Shown in pieces: positions 49,621 through 59,379 of a stretch of DNA of 64,000 bases. Made by a program: the position numbers and the translations under genes. Each line of letters opens with the position of its first letter. Position 1 is the first letter of the stretch. The DNA comes from Cyanophora paradoxa (taxonomy: Eukaryota; Glaucocystophyceae; Cyanophorales; Cyanophoraceae): contig QPMI01000437.1 of NCBI GenBank assembly GCA_004431415.1, forward strand, positions 124,001-188,000, given 5' to 3'. Below the pieces are notes generated by a model. That model saw only the letters and a program-made list of their open reading frames with translations. It ran no database searches and was not told the origin of the DNA.

Positions 49621-52595
49621 CGAACGAAGGAAAGAGGAAAGGGGGAAGCGGCGCTCGCCGGCGGCAGCTCCTTGACAGAGACAGAGGCGGCCGCGATGGC
49701 GGCCGCCGCGGCCGCGCCGGCCGGCGCCTCCGAGCGACCGGTCTGCCCCCCGGCCGCGGCCGCGGCAGCGGCCTCCCCCGCCGCGCCACCGGCGTCAGCT
49801 GCGGCTGTGCTGCCGGCGTCAGCTGCGGCGGCCGGGCCGGCTGCTGCGGCCTCGCCCGGAGTTGTGCCCGTGAGGCCGCCGAGGGCCCCGCGGGCGGTGC
49901 GGGAGCCCGGGCGCGACCCGGCGCCGCCCTCGCCCTCGGGAACGGCCTCCGCCGCCTTCGGGAACGAGTTGCTGCGCTTCAGGCCGGCGCCCCCGGCGCC
50001 CTTCTTCACGCCGCGCAGGCCCGCGGCTGAGGGCCCGGGGCCACGGGCGCTCTTCTTGCCCTTGGGGGACGACACGCCCTCCTCCTTTGCCTTTTTCTTC
50101 TTGCTGCTGCCCCGGGCCGACTTTTGCGCGGCGGCGGCCGCCGCCGCCACCTCCGCGTCCGCCTCGGCGTGCTCGCCAGCAATCTCGTGGCGCGGCTCGC
50201 CGCCGCCGCCCGACCCGGCCGAGCCGGGCCGCTCGCCGCCGGCCGGCGTGCCGGCGTCGCCCATCTCCCGCCCGATGTGCTTCGCGATGTCGCCCAGCGC
50301 GGCCGTCACGTCCGCCGTCGTCGCCGTCATCGGCCGCCGCACGCCGCCGGCCGCCGAGCCGCCGGACCCGGGCCGCGACGCCGGCCGCGAGCCGGGCCTC
50401 GATCCGCCGGAGACGGCGGCGGCGGGCGCCGCCGCCTCCGCGCTGCCGCCCTCCTCCTCCTCCTCGCCGGCGGCCCGGCCTTGCGCGACGGCCTCCCGGA
50501 GCGACTTGACCGAGCGCTGCGAACGAAGCGACTTGGAGGTCGGCAGCGGCGCCTCGCCCTCCGCCGCCGCCGCAGCCACTTCCGCCGCTGCGGCCTCCTC
50601 CTGCTGAGGCTCCTCGGCCTCCTCCTGCTGAGGCTCCTCGGCCTCCTCCTCCTCCTCCTCCTCCTCTTCTTCCTCGTCATCCTCGCCCTCCTCCTCCTCC
50701 TCCTCCTCGGCGGGCTGCTCGATGGGCCGGATGTCTGCATGGGGAGGAGGCGGCGGCCCGTCAGCCAACCAACCAGGGAATGCCTCGAGCCGGTCAGCCA
50801 GCCTGACGCACCGTCGAGCTCGGCGAACTCGTACTCGATGACGGCGCCCTCCTGCAGCAGCTGCGAGTCGTCCATCTCTGCCGGCGGCGGCGGCGCGCTG
50901 CTCGTCAGCGCCGGGCGCGGGGGCGCGAGCGGGCGGGCGGGCGAGGGGGCGAGGCCCACCGTCCAGCTGGGCGCCCTCGTCGGCCTCCTCCTCGCCCTCG
51001 CCCTCGCCCTCGCCCTCGCCCTCGCCGGCGGCCCCGCCGCCGGCGCCGCCCCGCAGCGGTGCTCGGGGCCGGGGCGCCTCGTCGCCCATCTCCCGCCCGA
51101 CGTCGCGCACGACGTCGCCCAGGGCCGCCGCCACGTCCGCGGCCGTCGAGGGCCGCGCCTGGCCCAGCTCCGAGGTCGGGCGGGGCCCGGGCTCCGCCGA
51201 CTGCCGCCCGTCGCTTGCGGCGTCGCCCATCTCCCGCCCGATGCCCCGAACGACGTCGCCGAGCGCGGCCGCCACGTCCGCCGTCGTCGCTGTGACCGGC
51301 CGCCGCGCCGCCGAGGGCGGCCGCGGGGGCTTGCCCGCCGTCGAGGAGGAGGCGCGGGGGAGCCCCCGGCGGCCTCCTGGGCGTGGCCGGACCCGGGCCG
51401 CGAGGCGCGGGAGGCCGCCGATCCCGGGCGCGCCCCGTCGAAGGCGCGGGCGATGCCGTCCGCGATTCCGTCCAGCGTCGCAGTCACAACGGCCGTCGCG
51501 CTCGTGCCCGGCCGCGAGCCGCCCTCCGAGACGGGTGCCAGCCCGGCGCCGCCGCCCTCCGCAGCCGCGCCCGCCTCCTCGCCCTCGCCCCGCGCGGTGC
51601 CGGGCTCGCCGTCCGGCCGCCGCCGCGCCGTCGAGCGCCGAGTCGTCTTCCCGCCGTCCTCGGAGCCCTCGGGCTTCCGGCGGAAGGTGCGCCCGTCCGG
51701 CAGCGTGATGATCCGCGTCGTGATGCGCCGGAACAGCTTATCGACGAAGTCGACATACCTGGCGCGCCGCGCCGCCTGCGTTAGCTGCGCGGCTCAGGGC
51801 GGGCCCCCGCGCCGCCTGCGCACTCGCTCGAGTCGATGTCCGTCGTCCACAGATCGGCCAGCTCGAAGATCGAGTCGAAGAACTTATCGTAGTCCAGCGT
51901 GTCTTCGCCCTTCGCATCGCGCTCCCAGTCTTGCTGCTCGCCCGCGGGTCAGGCGGGGCTGTCCGGGCGCCCTCGCCGGAGCGGCCAGGGCGGCCGGCGG
52001 ACCTCGACGGTCTTCATCGCGTCGTCCAGCGCAAAGTCTGGCAGGAGCGCCTTCGCGATGTTCAGGTTCACCTTTACGTAGTCATCGTGCGACACCCTGC
52101 CGCTCTCGTCCTTCTTGTAGGCCGCCCAGAACTACGCCCCCGCGTTAGCTCCCGGCCATCCAGCACGCCCGCGCTGCCCGGGGCACCTTGTGGATCGCCT
52201 TCTGCACTGCCGGGTGCTTCTTCAGCGCGGCGCGGGCCGCCAGCGCCTCCGGCGTCTCCATGCTCTCGTCCCCCTGCAGGTAGTACCTGCGCCGCGCTAA
52301 GCGTCGGCACCCAGCCAAATGGACTTGTTAGGGTCACGCTCACGGTAGCTGCTGCTCCGGGACATTCGGGTCTATCTTCCGCTTCTCAAAGCTAAATTTC
52401 TGCGGCCGGTCGGTCTCAGCGAACGGTGCCCAGGTGCCACGCACATGCGAAGATGTTCCGCACCTCTTCATCCTTGCCGCCGGCGTCCTTGGAAGCCCGC
52501 CGGGCGGCCTCGCCGTAAGCGAGGTCGCTGTAGCCCGAGGGCGTGTAGCCCTTCCCGGACTTCGCCTGTGAGCCTTTCCTCACAGGCGTCGCCAT
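49617..52595 (-). CDS. EF-hand-like and repeat-rich N-terminal part, probably the same gene as the adenylate kinase
   Basis: The ATG at 52593-52595 begins 'MATPVRKGSQAKSGKGY'. Spliced exons then read 'KFSFEKRKIDPNVPEQQLP', 'YYLQGDESMETPEALAARAA', 'FWAAYKKDESGRVSHDDYVK', 'QDWERDAKGEDTLDYDKFFD' and 'YVDFVDKLFRRITTRIITLP', with introns of about 50-70 nt whose phases agree. This helix pattern is the degenerate EF-hand arrangement seen in protist calcium-binding and flagellar proteins. Next comes a long Ala/Gly/Glu/Arg-rich region with four copies of a T.DV.AALGD....GREMGD motif, a poly-Glu block and 'EEAEEPQQEE' repeats. The frame meets a stop at 49617, but a donor just before it (GTCAAG) and the acceptor before 'ATKPLVPPRDTTVEDLGDRY' are both phase 0. 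One continuous gene from 52595 to 43377 is therefore the likeliest model; two genes cannot be excluded. Confidence 0.7.
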
Positions 52596-53097
52596 CTTTG
52601 CGGCTGCCTGCACGCTCCTGCTATGCTGCGAGGCTACACGCTCCTACGCATCGTCCTCTTGTCCGAAATACCACGTTTCTGTACCCGACTGGAGAGGGGG
52701 GGGCAAATCGCCGAATCACTCGACGAATTTGATCCCAATTCGAAACTGCAGCTGGATTCTTCCGGCCGGCAGAACGCTCGCCGGCTCATGCAGCGGCTAT
52801 GCCGCGTTGATGTTCTACAGGCAACGCAGCCAACCCATGTGAATGCAGAATGCAGCTATCAGATTGGACTGCGTCAAAGAACAAGAAGGAAGGGCGTGAG
52901 TGAGAAGCAGGGCGGGATGGAAAGCCGAAATGTTGGCCGCGAAAGGGGAGATCTTGATGAAGGCTAGTCGGAGGCTGGAGCCGCGAAGCTCGGAGGAGCA
53001 GCAGAGGAATGGAGGAGGGAGCAATGCAGTAGGATTCGGTGCAGGGCAAGGGATGAAGAACCAAGAGAAGGAAGAGGAAATACTCAAGCAAGAACGA

Positions 53098-54793
53098 GAC
53101 CTAACCGCTCTTCGCGCGAAGAATCTGCGCAGATGCGCGAATAAGTGATCGGCAGAACGCGCTGCCGGGCTGCAGTCGGTGAGCACCTCGTCTTTCGTGG
53201 GCCCTTGGTAGCCACTCTTCCGCAACCACTTGCGCCAGGTCATAAGCTGCGGGTAGATCATGCGGGACGCAACGATGTCCCGCTGGACTGGGAACTCCTG
53301 CGAGAAGGGGACGGGTCGGTGGCGGGCGAAGGGAGAGAGGCGCCCTTTCGGACCTCAAAGAAGCGGAATATGTCTGCCTTCTCCGAGGCCCCCGGGATGC
53401 CAGAGGTCCGCAGCGATTCGTAAGTGATCTCCTCGTACCGGGCCGCCTTGCCAGTCACTGAGAGCCACGCGCTCAAGATCGTGGAAGAAGCAAGGAGGAA
53501 AACCAACCAAAAAAAACAAACGAACCATTCATGAACACGCGAACGAGCTGGGGGCCGCTGAGGAAGTCGCCGGCAACACCGATGGCTTTTCCTACGTTGC
53601 GGTCGGCCGCCAGGGTTACGCGACTTCGCGCGACGCTAACGCAGCTCGGAACCACGAACCAACGTATTCGTCGGGCCGCTCGAAGACCTTGGCAACGATA
53701 CCGCCGAGGTCGTCCACAGAGAACATGTAAAAAGGACGCTGCCCCATCTGCAGTCTGCGGTCAGCGGGGCCGAGGGGCGGTTCCGCTTCGAGCGCGCGGC
53801 GCACCGGGAGAGAGATGACGTACACGCCGTCCGCCGTGATGCGCCAGTGCCAGGGGTCGAGCACGTTCTCGTAGTAGAAGCTAGGGTTGATGATCGTGAC
53901 CGAGAGCCCTTGCGTGATGGCGTAGCGCTCTACTATCGCTCTTGCCTCCGGGTTCGCGTTGCTGGCCTGGCTCACGGATCCCTCTGTTGCGTCGTCCAAG
54001 GTGCTGCGGAACTGTCAGCGGAGGTCCTGGAAAGAGCGCTCGCAACCGCAGAGCGAGCGAACCTATAGACGAAGTGCTTGACACCTAACGATTTGGCCAC
54101 AGCGACGAGCCGCTTGCCCTGCTCGATGCCCTGCTCCCAGGACACACCATCGCCGTAGAGCTGCGCACTGAAGACACCGTAGGCGTCGCGCATCGCGACG
54201 GAGAGCGACTCCTGGTTCTCCAGATCTCCGAACACCACCTCCGCACCGCAGTCCCGCAAGAAGTGCGCCTTGGGCGAGTTCGGGTTCCGAGACATGGCAC
54301 GTACCTGCACTCGGCTTCAGCGGATGCGGGAAAAGGCGCGGGCGCCGAGATACCCTGAAGGTTCCGCGGGCAAGCAGATGCTGGCACACAGAGCCGCCCT
54401 GCCGGCCGGTGGCCCCAGCAACAAGGACGAGCGGGAGCTTCCTCGCGAGCTGGTCCGGCGGCTCGCTGTTCGTCGCCGAATCACCTGGTCGCACATAGTT
54501 CAGAAAGAAGCACGAAAGCAGGAAACGAGCAACGCACCCGTCTGGGCGCTGGCGCTCCCGGTATCGAAGTCGGGTCGGCCGGGCATGCAGCTGAGCAGGC
54601 AGCGCAAGGAGTTGTCGACCGGCGACATCTGCTGCGCCGCGCGGTCGACTTCCTGCGGGCTCATCCCTATGATGCCGCCCATGGTGCTGTTCAGATCTAC
54701 GCCTCGCTGCTGCTGTGCTGGTGGTTGCGGAGGCGGCTGCCCGCCGCCGCCTAGCAGGGCCGCGAGCGGCAGGCACTCGTCTCCGCGAGCCAT
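53098..54793 (-). CDS. NmrA-like NAD(P)-binding protein (atypical short-chain dehydrogenase fold), multi-exon
   Basis: The ATG at 54791-54793 opens 'MARGDECLPLAALLGGGGQP' followed by a Gln/Pro-rich stretch. The second exon carries the Rossmann motif 'LPLVLVAGATGRQGGSVCQH' near 54390-54440. Later exons give 'RAMSRNPNSPKAHFLRDCGA', 'EVVFGDLENQESL', 'GVSWEQGIEQGKRLVAVAKS', 'HFVYSTLDDATEGS', 'SFYYENVL', 'FYMFSVDDLGGIVAKVFERP' and 'DEYVGKAIGVAGDFLSGPQL', all NmrA-family signatures. Introns near 54.03 and 53.62 kb restore the frame exactly. The C-terminus follows as 'VTGKAARYEEITYESL', then 'RMIYPQLMTWRKWLRKSGY'. The last codons and stop are uncertain; 53098 is the lower bound of a plausible frame. 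These proteins bind NAD(P) and act as redox sensors or reductases; the substrate cannot be told. The N-terminal 90 residues are not typical of the family. Confidence 0.8.
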
Positions 54794-54883
54794 CCCGCTG
54801 GTACCTCTCTGGCCCCTCAAGACCGGTACCCCTTCAGCAAGCTCAGCTGCAGGCAAGCCGGCGTGTGTGGAAGAAGGTTGAAG
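54794..54883. promoter_or_regulatory. Shared 90-bp interval between two divergent redox genes
   Basis: Only 90 bp separate the start codon of the minus-strand NmrA-like gene from that of the plus-strand NDC1-like gene, so the two must share promoter sequence or have overlapping 5' leaders. I see no clear TATA box; GGTACC-like words occur near 54800 and 54825. Confidence 0.5.
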
Positions 54884-57297
54884 ATGCCAGCGTTTGTGCC
54901 CGCGTCGCCTTTTGCAGTCCGGTCGAGCAGCCTCAAGGGCCTGGGCCTGCTGCGGCGCACGCCGTTCACGGTGCTCGTGCTGCCGAGCACGCGGCGGCAA
55001 GCGGCGCGGCAGCAGCAGCGCACGTTCGTATCAGCATCCTCGGATGCAAGTTCGTCGTCGAGTGAGGCGGCGCGCGCCGAGAACGCCGGCAAAAAGATCG
55101 TCGTGCTTGGCGGCGGCTTCGGCGGCCTGTACACGGCTCTGCGGCTCAGCCAGTACCCTTTTGCGACGCGCGCCAAGCCTGACATCACGCTGGTGCGCTG
55201 CCGCGGCCCTGCACGCGACCACAGTGCTTGGCACGCTCTGCCGACGCATGCGCGCTCCAGGTGGATCAGAATGACCGCTTCATCTTCCTCCCCTTCCTCT
55301 ATGAGCTCATCACCGGCGAGGTCGAGGCGTGGGAGGTGCGCGGGCGCCCCGGCGACCGCTGCAAATGCCGACGCCGCCCGCGGCCGCAGGTGGCGCCCCG
55401 TTTCGAGGCGCTGCTGGGTTCCTCGCGCAGCGACAGGCCACGCTTCGTGCAAGGCCGAGTGGAGTCGATCGACGTCGCTGCGAGGAGAGTGCGCCTAGCG
55501 AACAGCGAGCTGGAGTACGACAGGCTTGTCGTGGCACTGGGTTCGAATTCGTGCTTCACGGCCGCCTGCCCCCTCCCGGTCGGCGCGAATCCTTCCCGCA
55601 GGCTCCGTGGGCAAGGCGGAGTCCATTCTGGGGGCCAGCAACGCGCTTACATTCAAGTCGCTGGCCGAGTGAGAGCCGGGCGCCCTGCGCCGCGCGCACG
55701 CGCACAACCTCTAATTTGATCCTCCACCAGCGCGGAGCTGCTCATGGGCCGGCTACGCGATATCGAGGCATCGCCTGAGCGGGGCGCGGTCGTCGTCATC
55801 GGCGGGGGATACAGCGGCGCCGAGCTCGCCTGCAAGATCGCCGACAGGCTCAAGGCGAGCGCGCCCGGCGCCCTTCTGAGCCCCGATCCCTTTCTGACGG
55901 CGCGCCGCGCAGGGCAAGGTGGGCGGGGGCGAGCGCGCGCGCCGGCACGGGCGGCGAGTCCGCGGGCGCCGCGCTGAGGAGGGCGCAGGCGGAGGTGCTC
56001 CTGGTGGAGCGGGGCGGCTCGGTGATGAAGCAGTCGACGGACTACGTGCGGGAGAAGGCCCTACAGGCGCGCTCAGATCTGATCTGATCTGATCTGATCT
56101 AAACCATCAACCTGTGGCGATGCCTAACGATCCGAGCTTGCGTGCAGGCGCTCTCGAAGCGGGGCGTGCGGGTGCTCACGAACGTCTCCGTCAACAGCAT
56201 CGATCTCGACTCGGTCTCGATCACCTCGAACACCGGCGACCGGGAGACAATCCGCTCCTCCTGCGTCGTCCTCACCGCCGGCACCCAGGTTCGTGTTTCT
56301 ACCCTCTGAGATCTGTGTCGCATGCGCCCTCCCCCTCCCTCCCTCTCTTTCTGTCCTTCCGCCCCGCCCCCTCCCCCTCGAGCTGGGCGCGCAGGTCTCG
56401 CCTGTGGTGCAGGGGCTGCCCTTCCCCAAGAACGAGCGGGGGCAGCTCGTTGCCTCCGACACCCTCCAGGTCCCCAGATTTAATTTAATCTAATGTGTGC
56501 TTAGCCCTGCTAGATGGCATAGCTAAGCCCGCTGGGCTTTCAGGAACCCCCCCCCCTCTTATCTAAGCCTAGCTCTGCGCACGCCAGCCAGCTGACCGGG
56601 CCCTGCTGTTCTCCCTCCCTCAGGTCTCCCCCGGCTCTAAGCCCGCCGGGCTTCTTCTAAGATCTAATCTCTTGTTATTGTCTCTAATCTCTCCCTCAGG
56701 TCTGCCCCGAGATCTTCGCCCTCGGCGACTGCGCGACGGTCGACGGCCGGGAGCTCCCCGCCACCGCCCAGGCCCGCCCCTCCCTCCCTCCCTCCCTTAC
56801 ATGGTCTAGTTTACTACAAGGCTAACTTCGACTTCCTCTCTTTCTTCTTCGTCTTCTTTCAGGCCGCGATCCAGGCGGCCGACTACTGCGCGTGGAACGT
56901 GTGGGCCTCCTGCACCGGCCGCCAGTACCTTCCCTTCCGCTTCCAGAACCTAGGCGAGATGTGCGCTTCCAAAACCTGGGTTCGATTCCGGTGCCGCTCA
57001 CTTCTCGGCCTCGCGTGCAGGGTCGGCCTCGGCGTCAACGACGCCACATTCTCCTCCCCCCTCCTCCCCTTCGGCATCCCCGGGTACGCGTCTTCAAGAG
57101 GGCTACCCAATTGCAATCCTCACCGTAACCCGGGCAGGCTCTCGGGCCCGGCGGCGTCGATCCTGCGGCGGCTCGTCTACCTGTACCGGCTGCCGAGCCC
57201 CGTGCACCAGCTGGACGTGGCCCGCAGCTGGCTCGCCAAGGGCGCCGGCGTCGCCGCCGAGACCCTCGCCGCCCTCCGCAAGGAGCGCAAGCCGTGA
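54884..57297 (+). CDS. NDC1: Type II NAD(P)H dehydrogenase, NDC1-like, plastid/mitochondrial (multi-exon)
   Basis: The ATG at 54884 begins an Arg/Ser-rich presequence of about 65 residues, a plausible organelle transit peptide. The FAD-binding motif GGGFGG lies at residues 76-81 ('KIVVLGGGFGGLYTALRLSQ'). Then come 'VDQNDRFIFLPFLYELITGE', 'APRFEALLG', 'LEYDRLVVALGSNS' and the NAD(P)-binding motif 'AVVVIGGGYSGAELACKIAD' (near 55785-55850). Next are 'LTNVSVNSIDLDSVSI', 'ELPATAQAAIQAADYCAWNV', 'YLPFRFQNLGEM' joined by a 75-nt intron to 'VGLGVNDATF', and 'LDVARSWLAKGAGVA', with the stop at 57295-57297. The 'ATAQ.A.QQADF..WN.WA' and 'LPFRFQNLGEM..LG.NDA' segments are characteristic of plant NDC1, which oxidises NAD(P)H and reduces plastoquinone or prenylquinones. 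The exon around 55860-56070 is poorly resolved. An acidic EF-hand insert, present in some NDH-2 enzymes, is absent. Confidence 0.85.
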
Positions 57298-58041
57298 CGC
57301 CGCTGGCTCCTGTCATCGTCGTTCACGGTTGTTGTTAGATCAGCTTCTGTATTTCCAGATCTAGACGTTTTCGGCGACTGCGCCGGCGCCAAAGGTACCC
57401 CGGTTAGCGGGCGCGCCCGGCCGGTGCGGCGCGGCGGCACTTTTACTGGCCGGGGCCCGGGCCCCGGGGGACCCGACCGGTACCGGGAGGCCTAGGCGGT
57501 GGGCGCGCGCTCTCTCATACCGTGATACAATTAATTATAACGCTAGCTATAGCCATGCAGGCATGGCGCCGGCCTGGGACCGGCTGCGCATGCGCGCCGG
57601 CGCGGCCGGCCGCGAGCTCGCAACCTGCGCATGCCAGGCCCTGAGGCTGCTCACGTGCCGGCACGCGCCGCGGCGCAACTCAGTGACTATTACTGTCGCA
57701 TACGCGCATGCGTGCGCATGCGCGTATGCGCAGACGCGCGCGTACTGCGGTATCGTACGCGTATACGTACGCATGCGCAACGTTAACGTTAATTATACCC
57801 GCGCAATGAGCTCGAGCTCGGGCACACGTGAGCATACGTGCAGGTGCGAGTTCGAACGTTAACAGGGCGCTTCGAATTCGAATTCATCCGATCATGCCAT
57901 GATGCCATGATGCACGTGCGCTGCCAATGTCGTCCTCAAAATCAACGTACCCCCTTCGACATCCGACTTTTCCGCATCGAACGAGTGCGCACATCGGCCG
58001 CTCCTGTCTCACGCTGCCCGGTAGCTTTAGCAATCGGGGTG
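57298..58041. other. Intergenic, extremely dense in self-complementary words
   Basis: Contains runs of GCATGC, TGCGCA, CGCGCG, TACGTA, AACGTTAACGTT, GAGCTCGAGCTC and GAATTCGAATTC, especially 57580-57900. No gene is supported. It includes the 3' region of the NDC1-like gene and the upstream region of the next. Confidence 0.7.
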
Positions 58042-59055
58042 ATGGGTTCCTGCGTATCGACCAAGTCACCACCACCGGCAACTTCGCCTATGCCCGCGGC
58101 AGCGCGGCCGGCGGAGCACAGCCTCAATGCTGAGCACACCGGCGATGGAATCAGGGTCCAGGTCCAACCGCCATCCAGCGAAACCAGACACTACGCGCCA
58201 TCAATCGAACCCCTAAAGCCGACCGCGGCCGCGCCGGCGCACACGGCCGCGCCGGCGCCCGTCGATCCCGTTAAGGTGTTCGATCTCCCGCTAGGCGCCT
58301 CTAAACAAGCAAGCGGCGCGACGGTCCTCAATGATGGTGGTAAGCTCGATGAGGGCAAGGGTGCGCCGCGCAAGCTCTTTGCTGTCGAGCCATCGCGCGC
58401 TTGGCTCATAGCTTTGGCCGCGCTCAGAGCCGGAGTCGAATCGCCGCTGCCTTCACCCGGCTTCCGACGTCATTCGCGCCTCGTCGTCCTCCACCCTCAC
58501 TTCCAATGCCGAAACGGAGGGTCCGCGCTCCCCTCCGCGCGCCCGCCTGGCTCAGCGGAGCCGCGGAGGCCGCTCACCCCCGCGTGCGCGCGCGCAGCTG
58601 TGCTCGAGGAGCAGGCGCCGCTCGCGCCGCCCCGACTCTTCCTGGGCGAGTCGATGGTGGACGCAGCCTCGCGCGCCACATTCATGGCGCTCGTCTATAC
58701 CCGCTCCCTCCTCTACTCGCTCTCCGGCGTGGAGGGCGGGCCGCCGCCCCCGCAGTACGCGTGCCACCTGTGCGGCCACGCGGTCCGATGGCTCTCGTCC
58801 GCCGCCGGCGCGGCCGCCGAGGTGAGCGACTCGGACCGGAGCGAGACCGTGAAGCGGTTCCTCTCCCAGCTCTCCGAGGCGAGATCGGCCCTTTCCACCG
58901 TCTCCGCCTCCTGCGCGCTGCCGGGCGCGGGCGCCCCGGGGGACGACCCGGCGTGGTGCCAGCCCCACGCCCGCGCCGTCGAGGCGGCCACCTCGGCCCT
59001 CCGCGCCGCATCCGCCACCGCCGCCCTCCTCTCCTCCGCCTCTTTCTCTGCGTAG
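58042..59055 (+). CDS. Unknown protein with N-myristoylation/palmitoylation-type start
   Basis: An ATG at 58042 starts 'MGSCVSTKSPPPATSPMPAA', in which Gly2, Ser6 and Cys4 match the usual signal for N-myristoylation with an adjacent palmitoylation site, suggesting attachment to a membrane. The frame stays open for 337 residues to the TAG at 59053-59055. Residues after about 200 look helical: 'LGESMVDAASRATFMALVYT', 'AVRWLSSAAGAAAEVS', 'VKRFLSQLSEARSALS' and '[20 protein letters not shown]'. A CHLCGH motif near 58765 could bind metal but is alone. The middle part (58400-58600) is of different composition and may contain an intron. No known domain was recognised. Confidence 0.55.
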   Translation: MGSCVSTKSPPPATSPMPAAARPAEHSLNAEHTGDGIRVQVQPPSSETRHYAPSIEPLKPTAAAPAHTAAPAPVDPVKVFDLPLGASKQASGATVLNDGGKLDEGKGAPRKLFAVEPSRAWLIALAALRAGVESPLPSPGFRRHSRLVVLHPHFQCRNGGSALPSARPPGSAEPRRPLTPACARAAVLEEQAPLAPPRLFLGESMVDAASRATFMALVYTRSLLYSLSGVEGGPPPPQYACHLCGHAVRWLSSAAGAAAEVSDSDRSETVKRFLSQLSEARSALSTVSASCALPGAGAPGDDPAWCQPHARAVEAATSALRAASATAALLSSASFSA

Positions 59056-59379
59056 CTTCTAATTTACTCACTTCGTCGTCCGCCGCATCTCACTTAGGAG
59101 TAGTCACTGAGTGCAACTCTCATTTCAATTTTGCAATGCATTTCGATGTTTGAGCTAGACCCGGACCTAGGCCCGGCCGAGGATCGTCTTCTTTTTTCGG
59201 CTCGTTAATTTCTGAAACCTTACCTTTCTTTGGCTCATTTCTTATCGATAAATATTTCATGCGTGTACTTTTTGAGACTCTTGAGATGTAGCTATACTAT
59301 GATATAGATGAGATGTAGCTATACTAGTAGCGCGCTGGGAGGACGCCCGGGGGGCAGCGGTGGCGCGAAGCCACCGCCC

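Noticed and set aside
52380-52440. A 25-nt ultra-short intron in the EF-hand-like gene
   Set aside because: A normal 64-nt intron using the donor GTGCGG after 'KDEE' and the same acceptor gives a better junction to 'KFSFEKRK'.
53600-53670. Frameshift in the NmrA-like gene at 'DEYVGSWFRAAL'
   Set aside because: A 68-nt GT...AG intron joins 'DEYVG' to 'KAIGVAGD' exactly as the family requires.
56984-57000. GGTTCGATTCC-like sequence (tRNA T-arm), also near 21322 and 63405
   Set aside because: No matching A-box, acceptor stem or anticodon arm could be placed at the right distance. The 56984 copy lies within an intron of the NDC1-like gene.
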